Source: Streptomyces sp. col6
GTDB taxonomy: Bacteria > Actinomycetota > Actinomycetes > Streptomycetales > Streptomycetaceae
Direction: 5' to 3'
DNA: 60,095 nucleotides
NCBI RefSeq assembly: GCF_008042035.1
Contig: NZ_RDBL01000013.1
Span: 115,155 to 175,249 of the forward strand
Of this stretch, positions 27,600 to 37,104 are shown piece after piece. The notes under the pieces are model-generated. The model was not told where the DNA came from. It ran no database searches and saw only the letters and a program-made list of their open reading frames with translations. The number at the start of each line of letters is the position of its first letter. Positions within the stretch are counted from its first letter, which is position 1. A program made the position numbers and the translations under genes.

Positions 27600-28568
27600 T
27601 CATTCCGTCCCGGGACCGCGCCCGTCCGGCCAGACCCCGATGTGGTCCTGCTCCAGCTCCAGCATCACGCGGTGCTCCATGCCCAGCGCCTCCGTGTAGT
27701 CGGCGGGCAGCTGGAGCCGGCCGGCGCGGTCGAGCATCGCGTACTCGCGGGCCACCTGGGACTCCTGGCCGGTCGCCGCGTCGACCTCGGTGCGGCGCAG
27801 CACCTCGAAGGACGTGCGGCCGTCGCGGATCGCGACCGTACGGCGCACCTCATCGGCGACGGCCTGGTCGTGGGTGACGATCACGATGGTTGTGCCCAGC
27901 TCCTCGTTGGCACGGCGGAACGCGGCGAAGACCTGCTCGCCGGTGGCCGAGTCCAGCTCGCCGGTCGGCTCGTCGGCGAGCAGCACCGAGGGGGAGTTGG
28001 CGAGCGAGACGGCGATGGCCACCCGCTGCTGCTGGCCGCCCGACATCTGCTGCGGACGCCGGTCGCGGCAGTCCTCGACCTCCAGCATCTTCAGCAACGC
28101 CTCGGCGCGCGCGGCCCGTTCGCGGCTCCGGCCGCGCCCACGCAGCTGCATGGGCAGCGTGATGTTCTGGATCGCCGTGAGATACGGCAGGAGGTTGCGG
28201 GCGGTCTGCTGCCAGACGAAGCCGACGACGTCCCGGCGGTAGCGGAGCCGTTCCTTCTGGCCCATGGACAGCAGATCGCAGCCCGCCACCTTCGCCGCCC
28301 CGGCCGTGGGCTCGTCCAGCCCCGCCAGGATGTTCATCAGCGTGGACTTGCCGCTGCCGGAGGCGCCCACCAGGGCCAGCAACTCGCCCTCCTGAACCAG
28401 CAGATCGAGGCCCTGGAGGGCCTGCACCTCCACCCCGTCCGTGGTGAAGATGCGGACCAGGCGGTCGCAGGCGATGAGTGCGTCGTGCCCGTAGGAGGGC
28501 CGGTCGCGCCGGGCGGTGGCCCGCTGTTCGAGCTCCGCCAGCGTGGAATCGGTCGACGGCGTCGTCAT
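27600..28568 (-). CDS. MacB/LolD-type ABC ATPase with AbrB-like C-terminal tail
   Basis: A 322-residue ATPase: Walker A GASGSGKST (68-76), signature MSGGQQQRVAIA (175-186), Walker B VLLADEPTGELD (195-206), switch His in IVTHDQ. It is longer than typical MacB ATPases: after the ATPase core (about 250) there is a tail (about 270-316) reading YAMLDRAGRLQLPADYTEAL then MEHRVMLELEQDHIGVWPDG. This matches the swapped-hairpin AbrB/MazE DNA-binding or dimerisation fold by eye. The start overlaps the permease stop (ATGA). With the two FtsX genes it forms one exporter. Confidence 0.85.
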   Translation of the reverse strand: MTTPSTDSTLAELEQRATARRDRPSYGHDALIACDRLVRIFTTDGVEVQALQGLDLLVQEGELLALVGASGSGKSTLMNILAGLDEPTAGAAKVAGCDLLSMGQKERLRYRRDVVGFVWQQTARNLLPYLTAIQNITLPMQLRGRGRSRERAARAEALLKMLEVEDCRDRRPQQMSGGQQQRVAIAVSLANSPSVLLADEPTGELDSATGEQVFAAFRRANEELGTTIVIVTHDQAVADEVRRTVAIRDGRTSFEVLRRTEVDAATGQESQVAREYAMLDRAGRLQLPADYTEALGMEHRVMLELEQDHIGVWPDGRGPGTE

Positions 28569-31378
28569 CGGGAGTCTCCTGCCCTGAGTTCGGTGATCGA
28601 TCCGCGGCGGCCGGTCCACCAGGCCTGCACACCGGCCACCGCGGCGGCGAGCACGATCACGCCCAGCGCCGGCAGGACCAGGGACCACGGGTCGGTCCGC
28701 AGCGGTGCGGTGTCCAGCAGACCGGAGCCGGGACCGGTCGAGAGCGCGAGGTGCGTCAGGTCGATGCCCGGCGCGAGCAGCGCGATGGTGGCCCGGCCGA
28801 CGAGCAGCCCGCCCACGGCGGCGAGCAGCGCCTGCGGCATGGCCTCGAAGCCGAGCAGCCGCCCGCCCTGCCGGGAGGTGAGGCCCATGGTGCGCAGCCG
28901 GGCCAGCAGCGTGGTGCGCTCCGGCGCGGTCCGCAGCAGCGAGAGGAGGACGGCGAGCAGGGCGTACCCGGCGCCGGCCGCGATCGCCGCCAGATAGATC
29001 TGCTCGGCGCCGTTCTGCATCGGGGTGTCGACGTACGCGGCACGCTCCTCGGAGCGCAGCTGTACGGAGAAGTGCTCGCCGGCCTTCGTGGCCGCCGCCC
29101 GCAGCGCGCGGGCGTCCAGGTGGTCGCCGGTGAGCAGCAGCGCGGTGGTCTGCCGGTGGGTGAGGGCGGAGGCGTCGACGATCATGAACGAGGAGTCGGT
29201 GACGGCAGGGGTGCGCGTCACCGTGCCGGCCAGCCGCACCCGGAAGTCCCCGGCCAGCGACTGGAGGTCCTGCGGCCGGCTGCCGAGCCGCTGGGCGACG
29301 GACGGCGAGGCGAGCACGGGCAGAACCCGTTCCCTGTCGGCCGGTTCGCCCTTCACGGGCCGCGCGCCGGTGGCCTTCAGCCGGTCCGCCGGGAAGGTGC
29401 CGAGGCCGACGGTACGGGCCAGCCGGGCGTACGCCTCCGGGTCGACGCCGATCAGCGTGGCGCCCTTGGCGTCCTCGGCCCCGTCCGCCGCAGGTGGCAG
29501 CGCCACCCCGTACTCGATCTGGGCCCGCACCACCTCGCGTACGCCGTCCGCCTCCCCGGCCGCGCGGATCAGTCCTGCGGGCAACGGTACGGCGTCCCCC
29601 TGGCCGCTGATCCGGGCGTCGGCGCCGGTGGCGAGCACGGCCGCGTCGTCCCGGGCGTCCGCGACCCCGGCGAGCACCGAGCCGCCGAACGCCGCCGTCG
29701 TCAGGGCGACCAGCAGGGCGAGCAGGGGCAGGGTGCCGGCGGCGGACGAGCGGCCGGCGCGGGCCAGCGACAGGAAGCCGACCGCACCGCGCAGCCGGGA
29801 CACCGAGCGCAGCGCGAGCCGCAGCGGCAGTGGGTAGAGCCGGACCAGGACGACGGCGGCGATCAGGGCGACCAGCACGGGTGCGGCGCTGACCAGCAGG
29901 TCGGTGCCGCCCTCGCTGTCCGTACCGCGCCGGCGCAGCGCCACGACGGCGCCCACGGCCAGCACCAGAAGGGTCAGTTCGGCGACGGTGCGCCGCCGCG
30001 AGGGGCGGGCGGTCGCGAGGTCGTCGCGCTCCCCGTGCGCCCGGTGCCTGCGGTGCAGCAGGGCCGTGCGCAGCGGAAGCGCGGCGCAGACCAGCACGAC
30101 GACCGCGCCGGCCCCTACCGTGGCCGGCCACAGCCGGGCCTCGCCCACCGCGAGGACCGCGAGCAGCAGCCCCAGGGCGCCGGCGGGCACGGCCGTCACC
30201 GCGGTCTCGGCGAGCAGCCGGCCCCCGATGCCGGTCAGGGACGCGCCCCGGGCCCGCAGCAGGGCGAGTTCGGCGTGCCGGCGGCCGGCGACGAGGCCGC
30301 CCGTCATCAGCAGCACGACGGCGGCGACGGCCCCGATGCCGACGGCGGCGACCGTGACGACCGGCTCGATCGCCGCGCGCATGTCCTCGTACGCGGCCAG
30401 GACCTCGTCCAGGTCGGTGGTGACGGTGACCGTGTCCCCGGCCAGTTCGCGCATGGCGAGCAGCCCGGGTCCTCCCTCCAGGGACGCGATCGCCGTGCGG
30501 AGCCGGGGCACGTCACGGGAGGTGAGGCCGGAGCCGTCCGGCGCGAGCCGCCAGTAGACCTCGGGCTGCCCGGTGGTGGAGAGCAGGGCGGGCGCGGCGT
30601 CCGGCGGCAGCAGCAGCGCGGCCGTCCAGTAGTAGCGCGGGGTCTCCTTGGTGGGGATCGGCACCAGCGAGGGGGTGCGCAGCAGCTGCTCGGCCGACCA
30701 GTAGGACGCCTCGGGCTGCTTCGGGGCGACGATGCCGGTGACGCGTACGGTCAGCGTCCCGCCGCCCCGGGTCGGGACGGCGACGGTCGCGCCCCGCTCG
30801 ATGTGCAGGGCCTTCGCGGTCGCCTCGGTGACGGCCGCCTCGACCTCGCGGGTCCGCATGGTCACCTTGCCGTGGACCTTCGGCCAGGAGCCCGTGCGCA
30901 GGACGGCGTGGTCGGCGAGCCCGGACTGGGTGACATAGGTGAGCGAGGGGTCGAGGCCGTAGGGGCGGGGGAACCACGTCTCCGACGCCGGGATGCCCTT
31001 CGAGGTCCTGACCCCATACGCGGACTGGGCGGCGTCGGCCCGTACCGGGTCGGGAAGCGTGCGCAGGATGCGGCGCTGGGCCGCGCCCATCGTGGCGCCG
31101 CGCACCGCCTTCTCGCGGGCCCGGACGGGGAGTTCGAGGCCGGGCTGCGGGCCGCTCACCTCCAGGACGTCGCGCCTCGGTTCGACGACGCCCAGGTCGT
31201 GGCGCAGCCCCTGGCCCTCGTAGCGGTCGACGGCCCGGGGGAAGGCGGCGGCCAGGAACGCCGTCACCAGCACCAGCAGCGCGAACGCGGCCGACGCGCC
31301 GGGCGCGGTCCGCAGCCGGGTGCGCACCCAGGGGGCGCAGGCGGCCGACACGCGGGGGGTTCTCGTACGCGGGCTCAT
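28565..31378 (-). CDS. FtsX-family ABC permease, large (937 aa)
   Basis: A 937-residue permease of the MacB/FtsX exporter type: an N-terminal membrane span (about 30-50), a long extracellular domain (about 55-330), an FtsX core of three helices (about 340-480), a second cluster near 520-600, and another extracellular domain before the last three helices (about 780-930). This is the duplicated FtsX layout common in actinobacteria. It starts 1 nt after the stop of the upstream permease, with GGGGGACC as ribosome site, and overlaps the ATPase gene. It probably couples ATP hydrolysis to mechanical work or export across the membrane; the substrate is unknown. Confidence 0.85.
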   Translation of the reverse strand: MSPRTRTPRVSAACAPWVRTRLRTAPGASAAFALLVLVTAFLAAAFPRAVDRYEGQGLRHDLGVVEPRRDVLEVSGPQPGLELPVRAREKAVRGATMGAAQRRILRTLPDPVRADAAQSAYGVRTSKGIPASETWFPRPYGLDPSLTYVTQSGLADHAVLRTGSWPKVHGKVTMRTREVEAAVTEATAKALHIERGATVAVPTRGGGTLTVRVTGIVAPKQPEASYWSAEQLLRTPSLVPIPTKETPRYYWTAALLLPPDAAPALLSTTGQPEVYWRLAPDGSGLTSRDVPRLRTAIASLEGGPGLLAMRELAGDTVTVTTDLDEVLAAYEDMRAAIEPVVTVAAVGIGAVAAVVLLMTGGLVAGRRHAELALLRARGASLTGIGGRLLAETAVTAVPAGALGLLLAVLAVGEARLWPATVGAGAVVVLVCAALPLRTALLHRRHRAHGERDDLATARPSRRRTVAELTLLVLAVGAVVALRRRGTDSEGGTDLLVSAAPVLVALIAAVVLVRLYPLPLRLALRSVSRLRGAVGFLSLARAGRSSAAGTLPLLALLVALTTAAFGGSVLAGVADARDDAAVLATGADARISGQGDAVPLPAGLIRAAGEADGVREVVRAQIEYGVALPPAADGAEDAKGATLIGVDPEAYARLARTVGLGTFPADRLKATGARPVKGEPADRERVLPVLASPSVAQRLGSRPQDLQSLAGDFRVRLAGTVTRTPAVTDSSFMIVDASALTHRQTTALLLTGDHLDARALRAAATKAGEHFSVQLRSEERAAYVDTPMQNGAEQIYLAAIAAGAGYALLAVLLSLLRTAPERTTLLARLRTMGLTSRQGGRLLGFEAMPQALLAAVGGLLVGRATIALLAPGIDLTHLALSTGPGSGLLDTAPLRTDPWSLVLPALGVIVLAAAVAGVQAWWTGRRGSITELRAGDSR

Positions 31379-31379
31379 G

Positions 31380-34300
31380 TCAGTGGTCCCCCTGGTGGCG
31401 CAGCGATATCGCGGGGTCGGCCCGGCGCAGGGCGAGGGCCGCGACGATGAGCAGAGGCAGCGCGGCGACCCCGGCCAGCAGCAGGGCGACCTGCCCGGCC
31501 GGCAGGTGCGTGAGGACCGGGGGCACCGGCTGGGCCGCCTGCCCGGTCAGCACGATCAGCGGGACGACGGCCCGGGTGAGCAGCGCCCCGAGCAGGCCGC
31601 CGACGAGCAGCGCGATGGCGATCAGGACGCCCTGCTCGGCCGCGGTCATCCGGGCCAGCTGGCGGCGCGGGGTGCCGAGCGCCCGCAGCACGGCGAACTC
31701 GGCGGAACGTTCCCGCTGCGAGCCGACCGCCGCCACCGCGAAGCCGACCGCCGCCAGGGCCGCGGCGATCACGGCGACCGCCAGGAGCGCGGACTGCGGG
31801 CCGGCCCCCAGCGGGTCGCTGACCAGTTCGTCGGCGACCTCGTCGCGCACCAGCACCTGGGCCGGGTCGGTGTCCGGCAGGGCGCGCAGCGCGGCGGCGA
31901 CCTCGGCGGTGCGGCCGGGCGCGGTGCTCAGCCACCACTCGGTCACCGAGAGCCGGGCGGTGGGACGGTCGGCGAACACCTGGCCCAGCGACCGGAGGTC
32001 GAGCAGCAGCGCCCCGCCGTCCTTGGCCCGCCGGTACTCCGTGGTGGTCTCGGCGGAGCCGCCGGGTCCGGTCGTCGACAGCCGGTGCACGGTCCGGGCG
32101 ATCCTCACCCGGACCCGCTCGCCGGCCAGGGTGACGTCGACGGTCTGCCCGGTCCGCGCCCCGGTCGCCTTGAGGTAGGCGTCCGTGGCGACCGCCCGGA
32201 TCACGGCCGGTGCCTTGGGCCGTTCCGCGGTGATCCGCACGTTGAGGCCGGGGATGGAGTACACCGCGTCCTCGGAGGTGACCGAGCCGGTGAGGTAGTC
32301 CAGGCCGAGCGGGGTGGCGTCCGATGCGGTGGGGAAGGCGGCGGCGCCGGGCCGGACCTCGCCGAGCGAGTCGGCCGAGACGGCGGCGCGCCAGCGGAAG
32401 CCGCCGGGCACCGGGACCGGCTGCTCGGCGCCGCCCTCGGTGACGGTGCGCAGACGGGTCACGGCCAGCCGATGCGATTCGCCGTCGTCCACGGGCTGCT
32501 TGTCGTCCAGCTCGAAGCCGGTCACGGCGAGACCGCCGGCCGCGGCGACCTTGATCTCGAACGGCCGCTTCCTCCCGTCCACCGGCACGGCACCCGCGAC
32601 GACCTGGTACGGGAGGCCGTAGCGGTCCTCCAGCAGGACGGTGAGCTGCGGGCCCATGCCCGAGGGCGAGGCCTTGTGCGGGGCGGCGGGCGCGGAGAGG
32701 GCCAGGTCGAACCGGAGCCGGGTGCTCTTCGCCGGCAGCGTGAGCCCGGGGCGCGCGGCCTCCTTCGGGGCGAGGGAGTCGAACAGCCGGGCGGTGGCGC
32801 CGGCGCCGAGGTCGTCGCGCATCAGCATCCGCTCGCCGGCGTGCGCGGTGTCCAGCGCGAGGATGTCGGCGGTGCGCCCGCCGGAGAGGTCGAGCGTCGT
32901 GCGGAAGGCGGGCGCCGCGTCCCGCACGCCCGGCAGCTGACCGTACGCCCCCGACTTCTCCGGGTCCCCGTTGATACCGCCGGTCATCCGGACCGAGGCA
33001 CCGGACCTGAAGTCGGCCTGGTCGCTCTGCGAGCGGTTCCACGACGCGCTCTGCCCGATCGCGAGCATGCCCATCGCCACCGAGAGGACCAGCAGCAGCA
33101 CCGGTCCGGCCCCCCGCAGCGGCCGGCGGCTGAACTGCCAGCCCGCCAGCGCGGTCGCCAGGCCCCGGCCGCCCGCCGCCCGGCGCTCCGCCAGCCGCGC
33201 GGCGGGCGGCAGCAGACGCAGCGTCAGTACGGTGCCGGCGAGCAGCGCCAGCGCGGGCGCGGCGACGAGGAGCGGGTCGATCCCGAGCCCGCCCGAGCGG
33301 TCGCCGCTGAGCGCGCCGCCCCCCGAGCCCTTGGTCTGCCGGTCCAGCTGCCAGTACGCCACCGCGGCCACCAGCAGCAGCGCGAGGTCGGCGCCCGCCC
33401 GCACCGGGCCGGGCAGCGCGGCGGAACGCGTGGCGCGCCGGCTCCCGGCACTGGCGGCCAGAGCGGGCGCCACGACGGCGAGGGCGCAGGCCAGCGCGGT
33501 GACGGCGGCGATCAGCCACAACTGTCCGGTGACACCGGTGTCCAGGCGGAGCCCGATCCGGGAGAGTTCGCCGCGGTTCGCCAGGAGCCGGGTCAGCGGG
33601 CCCGCGAGCAGCGGCGCGACGACGGCCGCGGGCAGCGCGAGCAGCAGTGCCTCGGCGGCGGCGAGCCAGGTGATCCGGGCCCGTGAACCGCCGCGCGCCC
33701 GCAGCAGTTCGGTCTCGCCCGCGCGCTCGCTGCTGAGCAGCCGGGCAACGAGCAGCAGGGCGTACCCGGCGAGCAGGACCAGCTGTACGGCCACGATCGT
33801 GAGCGTGGAGCGGGAGACCAGCAGGGCGCGGTCGATCTGTTCGAGCACGGTGGGCAGCGACGTCTGCGCACTGCCTCCGTCCTCGAACCCGGGGGCGGCC
33901 AGCAGCTTCTTCGGGCCGGTGGTCGCCGCGTGCCGCAGGTCCGCCATCCGGTCCGTGGTGACCGAACTAAAGTCGGCGACCGCCAGCCAGGACACCTCGC
34001 CCGCGCTGGTCCGCCCCGAGCCGAGAACGGCGGGGTCGGTGAGCAGCGGACCGTACGTCGTGAAGACGACCTTGCGGACGCCGCGCCCGCCGAGCGCGTC
34101 GAGCTGCCAGTACGGGTCGGCCTGGTCGGCGGCCTTGTAGAGCCCGGTGATCTCGATGGTCACCGGCTTGCCGCCCAGCCGGTCGGTGACCTTGAGCCGG
34201 GCGCCGGGCTTCAGCGACAGCGCCTCGGCGGCGGTCGCGGGCAGGGCGACCTCGACGGGGCTGCCGCTCTTCCCCGCCCCGGCGGCGGGCATGCGGCCGG

Positions 34301-34700
34301 CGGTGAGGCGGACGCGGCTGCGGTCCAGCGAGGCGAAGTGCGTGAGGTCCGGGTCACCGCGCCGGGCGGCGGGTGCCTGGAGGCTGCGCGGCAGCGCGTA
34401 CGGGCCGGACGCCTCCAGCTTCCGTACGGTCACCGGCAGGCCGTCGAACGTGTCGCGGGCGGCCTCGCGCGCCGCCGCGTCGGCCGGCTCGCGCTCGTCC
34501 GGCTCCAGCTGCGCGGAGACCACCAGCGAGGCGGGGACGGCGGAGCGGTGGGTGAGCGTGTGGCGCAGCGCGGCGTCGCCGATGGAGCCGGAGAAGGCGG
34601 TGAGCGCGGCCAGGACCGAGGTGGTCAGGAGCACGGCCAGCACGGCCGCGGCGAGCAGGAGCCGGTGCGCCCTCACCCGCAGAAAGACGAACCCCGTCAC
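31380..34700 (-). CDS. FtsX-family ABC permease, large (about 1106 aa)
   Basis: The first gene of the three-gene exporter operon. The protein begins VTGFVFLRVRAHRLLLAAAV with a membrane helix at once, then an extracellular domain (about 50-275), FtsX helices (about 290-420 and 470-590), a second extracellular domain and a final triplet with VGFAVAAVGSQRERSAEFAV and LRALGTPRRQLARMTAAEQG. GTG 34700 was chosen because GGGGG precedes it; GTG 34718 is an alternative adding six residues. Two different large permeases with one ATPase implies a heterodimeric MacB-like pump. Confidence 0.82.
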   Translation of the reverse strand: MTGFVFLRVRAHRLLLAAAVLAVLLTTSVLAALTAFSGSIGDAALRHTLTHRSAVPASLVVSAQLEPDEREPADAAAREAARDTFDGLPVTVRKLEASGPYALPRSLQAPAARRGDPDLTHFASLDRSRVRLTAGRMPAAGAGKSGSPVEVALPATAAEALSLKPGARLKVTDRLGGKPVTIEITGLYKAADQADPYWQLDALGGRGVRKVVFTTYGPLLTDPAVLGSGRTSAGEVSWLAVADFSSVTTDRMADLRHAATTGPKKLLAAPGFEDGGSAQTSLPTVLEQIDRALLVSRSTLTIVAVQLVLLAGYALLLVARLLSSERAGETELLRARGGSRARITWLAAAEALLLALPAAVVAPLLAGPLTRLLANRGELSRIGLRLDTGVTGQLWLIAAVTALACALAVVAPALAASAGSRRATRSAALPGPVRAGADLALLLVAAVAYWQLDRQTKGSGGGALSGDRSGGLGIDPLLVAAPALALLAGTVLTLRLLPPAARLAERRAAGGRGLATALAGWQFSRRPLRGAGPVLLLVLSVAMGMLAIGQSASWNRSQSDQADFRSGASVRMTGGINGDPEKSGAYGQLPGVRDAAPAFRTTLDLSGGRTADILALDTAHAGERMLMRDDLGAGATARLFDSLAPKEAARPGLTLPAKSTRLRFDLALSAPAAPHKASPSGMGPQLTVLLEDRYGLPYQVVAGAVPVDGRKRPFEIKVAAAGGLAVTGFELDDKQPVDDGESHRLAVTRLRTVTEGGAEQPVPVPGGFRWRAAVSADSLGEVRPGAAAFPTASDATPLGLDYLTGSVTSEDAVYSIPGLNVRITAERPKAPAVIRAVATDAYLKATGARTGQTVDVTLAGERVRVRIARTVHRLSTTGPGGSAETTTEYRRAKDGGALLLDLRSLGQVFADRPTARLSVTEWWLSTAPGRTAEVAAALRALPDTDPAQVLVRDEVADELVSDPLGAGPQSALLAVAVIAAALAAVGFAVAAVGSQRERSAEFAVLRALGTPRRQLARMTAAEQGVLIAIALLVGGLLGALLTRAVVPLIVLTGQAAQPVPPVLTHLPAGQVALLLAGVAALPLLIVAALALRRADPAISLRHQGDH

Positions 34701-34872
34701 CTGTCCCCCAGTCCCCACTCACCCCATGCGCGCCCCCCGGCGTTGCCTGGATGCTGTCAGACCGCCGGTGCTCGTGGAAACCGCTTACGGGTACAACTTG
34801 ATGCATTCGTGACCGGTATCCGGCCGTGGAGTACCGGATTCCGCACGGATATCGGCAGTCCGTGACCGCGGG

Positions 34873-35277
34873 TCAGCCGTCGGTGTTCACCATTGAGGCG
34901 GCCGCGTAGGTGAGGTAGTCCCACAGCTGCCGCTCGTGCTCGGGCGCGAGGCCCAGCTCGTCCAGGGCGGTCCGCATGTGGTGCAGCCAGGCGTCGTGCG
35001 CGGCGCGGTCCACCCGGAACGGCGCGTGCCGCATCCGCAGGCGGGGGTGCCCGCGCCGGTCGCTGTAGGTCCGCGGACCGCCCCAGTACTGCATGAGGAA
35101 CAGCGCGAACCGCTCCTCGGCCGGCCCGAGGTCCTCCTCCGGGTACATCGGCCGCAGCAGCGGATCGTCGGCGACGCCCTGGTAGAAGCGGTGGACCAGG
35201 CGCCGGAAGGTCTCCTCGCCGCCGACCTGCTCGTAGAAGGTCAGCTCCTGCACCGTGTCGCGCGGATTCTCAGTCAC
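34873..35277 (-). CDS. glbO: group II truncated haemoglobin (GlbO/trHbO)
   Basis: A 134-residue globin with the trHbO pattern: TyrB10 (Tyr32, HRFYQG), TyrCD1 (Tyr45, RPMYPEED), LMQYWGGP, proximal His84 in RLRMRHAPF and TrpG8 (Trp97, HDAWLHH). These globins bind oxygen tightly and are linked to oxygen or NO handling near the respiratory chain. The GTG start (35277) gives the family's usual N-terminus; no in-frame ATG fits. It is divergent from an FAD oxidoreductase across a 157-nt region holding a dyad operator. Confidence 0.9.
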   Translation of the reverse strand: MTENPRDTVQELTFYEQVGGEETFRRLVHRFYQGVADDPLLRPMYPEEDLGPAEERFALFLMQYWGGPRTYSDRRGHPRLRMRHAPFRVDRAAHDAWLHHMRTALDELGLAPEHERQLWDYLTYAAASMVNTDG

Positions 35278-35345
35278 CCGTCCATGGTCGCAGACGCGCC
35301 GCGCCCCGGGCGCCGGGGATCTTCTCCGCATCCCCTCATTCCGTC

Positions 35346-35387
35346 TTGTCAGTTCGTTGTGCGAACTACTATGGTTCGTGCAACGAA
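35346..35387. promoter_or_regulatory. oxidoreductase promoter overlapped by a MarR-type dyad operator
   Basis: TTCGTTGTGCGAAC (35353-35366) and GTTCGTGCAACGAA (35374-35387) are inverted with 12 of 14 pairs matching; the left half is itself a dyad, AGTTCG-5-CGAACT. A possible promoter, TTGTCA (35346-35351), 18 bp, TATGGT (35370-35375), runs through it towards the plus-strand oxidoreductase. Binding here would block that promoter and perhaps affect glbO too. Confidence 0.6.
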
Positions 35388-35434
35388 TGAAGTGATGTGT
35401 AAATGCGTGTGAGTCATTCAGGAAAGAGGCCGGC

Positions 35435-36544
35435 ATGGCAAACGGAACAGTGAATCGCACCGTCGTGGTCATCGGCGGGGGATACGGCGGCTCGGCCGTC
35501 GCCAAGGCGCTCGACGAGGAAACCGATGTGGTGCTCGTCGACCCCCGGGACGCATTCGTCCACGCGGCGGGCTCCCTGCGGGCGCTGGTCAGGCCCGACT
35601 GGGCGGAGAACATCTTCTTCCCGTACGACACCCTGCTGAAGCGCGGCACCGTCCGCCGCGAGCGGGCCGTCGCCCTGGACCCGGGCGGGGTCACCCTGGC
35701 GAACGGCGAGCACGTCGCCGCCGACTACCTGGTGCTCGCCACGGGCTCGGACTACCCCTTCCCCGCCAAGACGGACACCGATCTGGCCGACGAGGCGCTG
35801 GCCCGGATACGCGAGGCGCACAAGGAACTCGCCGGCGCGCGGCGGGTCCTGATCGCCGGCGCCGGACCGGTCGGTCTGGAGCTGTCCGGCGAGATCAAGG
35901 CGGTCTGGCCCGAGAAGCACGTGGTCATCACCGACCCGGCCGGCGAACTGCTGCCGGGCTTCCTGCCCGAGGTCCGTGAGGAACTGCTGCGCCAGCTCGA
36001 CGCGCTCGGCGTCGAGCTGCGGCTCGGCACCGCGCTCGCCGAGGAGCCGCAGGCCGTCCCGGGGCGGCTGGAGCCGTTCACGGCGGCCACCGCCGACGGC
36101 GAGCGGATCGCGGCCGACATCTGGTTCCGCTGCTACGGCGTGCGCTCCAACGGCGACTACCTCGCCGACGGCCGGGTCGCCGTCCGCGACGAGCAGGGCC
36201 GGGTCCCGGTCGACGAGCGGCTCAACGTCTTGGGCCACGACCACATCTACGCCCTCGGCGACCTCACCGACCTGGCCGAGGCCAAGATGGCCGGGTACGC
36301 CATGAAGCACGCCGAGGTGGTGGCGGCCAACGTCCTCGCCCAGGTCCGCGGGGAGGAGCCGGCGGCCGTCTATCTGCCGTCCCCGGTCCGCTCCGCCCTG
36401 CTCCCGCTCGGGCCCGGCGGCGGGGTGGGGCAGGTGCCTGCGCCGGGCGGCCCGGTGCTGCTGTCCGCGGAGGAGGTCAGCGCGTACAAGGGGAAGGACC
36501 TGTTCACCGGGCGCTTCGCCGAGCTGTTCGGCATCACGCGCTGA
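35435..36544 (+). CDS. FAD-dependent pyridine nucleotide-disulphide oxidoreductase (AIF/NDH-2-like)
   Basis: A 369-residue flavoprotein. The FAD-binding Rossmann motif is VVVIGGGYGGSAVAKALDE (about 10-28), with VLATGSDYPFP, the NAD(P)H motif VLIAGAGPVGLELSGEIK (about 141-158), and a C-terminal FAD contact HIYALGDLTDLAEAKMAGYA (about 270). There is no CxxxxC redox pair, so it is of the AIF/type II NADH dehydrogenase-like kind and passes electrons to a quinone or small acceptor. GAGG precedes ATG 35435. A MarR gene converges on it 19 nt downstream, and a dyad operator covers its promoter region. Confidence 0.87.
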   Translation: MANGTVNRTVVVIGGGYGGSAVAKALDEETDVVLVDPRDAFVHAAGSLRALVRPDWAENIFFPYDTLLKRGTVRRERAVALDPGGVTLANGEHVAADYLVLATGSDYPFPAKTDTDLADEALARIREAHKELAGARRVLIAGAGPVGLELSGEIKAVWPEKHVVITDPAGELLPGFLPEVREELLRQLDALGVELRLGTALAEEPQAVPGRLEPFTAATADGERIAADIWFRCYGVRSNGDYLADGRVAVRDEQGRVPVDERLNVLGHDHIYALGDLTDLAEAKMAGYAMKHAEVVAANVLAQVRGEEPAAVYLPSPVRSALLPLGPGGGVGQVPAPGGPVLLSAEEVSAYKGKDLFTGRFAELFGITR

Positions 36545-36563
36545 GGCCGCGCCGGGGCCGCCC

Positions 36564-37049
36564 TCAGCAGCCGGGGGTGGCCGTGGGGGCGTTCTCGCAG
36601 GACTCGCGGAAGACCATGGGCACCTTGTTCTCCAGGACCAGGCGGCCCAGCAGCCCGGTCAGCACCTCGCGGTCGGCGTCGTCGAGGCCCTCGGCCAGGG
36701 CCTCGACCCGCCGGCAGGTCTCCGCGTAGAACTCCTCGGCGAGCGCGCTCCCGGCCTCGGTCGGCGCGACCCGCACCGCGCGCCCGTCCTCCGGGTCCGG
36801 CTCCCGGCGCACCAGGCCGCGCTGTACGCACCGGTCCACGAGGCCGGTGAGGCTGGACTTCGCCAGACCGAGTACGGTGCCCAGCTCGCGCATGCCGTAC
36901 GGCTTCAGCATCAGCACGCAGAGCAGCTGGCCCTGCTGGGCGGTGATTCCGTGTTCGCGGCCGGAATCCGCGTACACGGCATTCACCAGGAATGCGGAGC
37001 GCACCAATGCGGTGGCGATCCCCATCTGGCCGTCCTCTGCCTTTCGCAT
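36564..37049 (-). CDS. MarR-family transcriptional regulator
   Basis: A 161-residue MarR protein with a winged helix: ITAQQGQLLCVLMLKPYGMR, MRELGTVLGLAKSSLTGLVD recognition region (about 52-71), RCVQRGLVRREPDPEDGRAV wing, and helical dimer ends. ATG 37049 appears leaderless: TATTCT fits the -10 consensus six bases ahead and no ribosome site exists. ATG 37025 (MGIATALVRS) has AGAGGAC upstream and is a possible second start. It most likely represses the neighbouring oxidoreductase and itself: the octamer CGAACTAC occurs both in the oxidoreductase operator and at 37110-37117 upstream of this gene. Confidence 0.87.
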   Translation of the reverse strand: MRKAEDGQMGIATALVRSAFLVNAVYADSGREHGITAQQGQLLCVLMLKPYGMRELGTVLGLAKSSLTGLVDRCVQRGLVRREPDPEDGRAVRVAPTEAGSALAEEFYAETCRRVEALAEGLDDADREVLTGLLGRLVLENKVPMVFRESCENAPTATPGC

Positions 37050-37104
37050 GTGAACAGAATATGGCAGCCGGGAGCGGTGCGGGCCCGCCGGGACGGGAGA
37101 TTCG

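Noticed and set aside
28478..31450. Open frame of nearly 1000 codons on the plus strand
   Set aside because: Shadow of the ATPase and permease genes; composition is Gly/Arg/Gln-rich and without domains.
31320..33686. Long open frame on the plus strand opposite the FtsX permease
   Set aside because: Arg/Gly/Pro-rich shadow of a GC-rich gene; no ribosome site and no family pattern, whereas the minus strand encodes a clear permease.
34719..34872. Extra small gene between the FtsX operon and glbO
   Set aside because: No frame with a ribosome site or plausible composition; probably the exporter promoter region.
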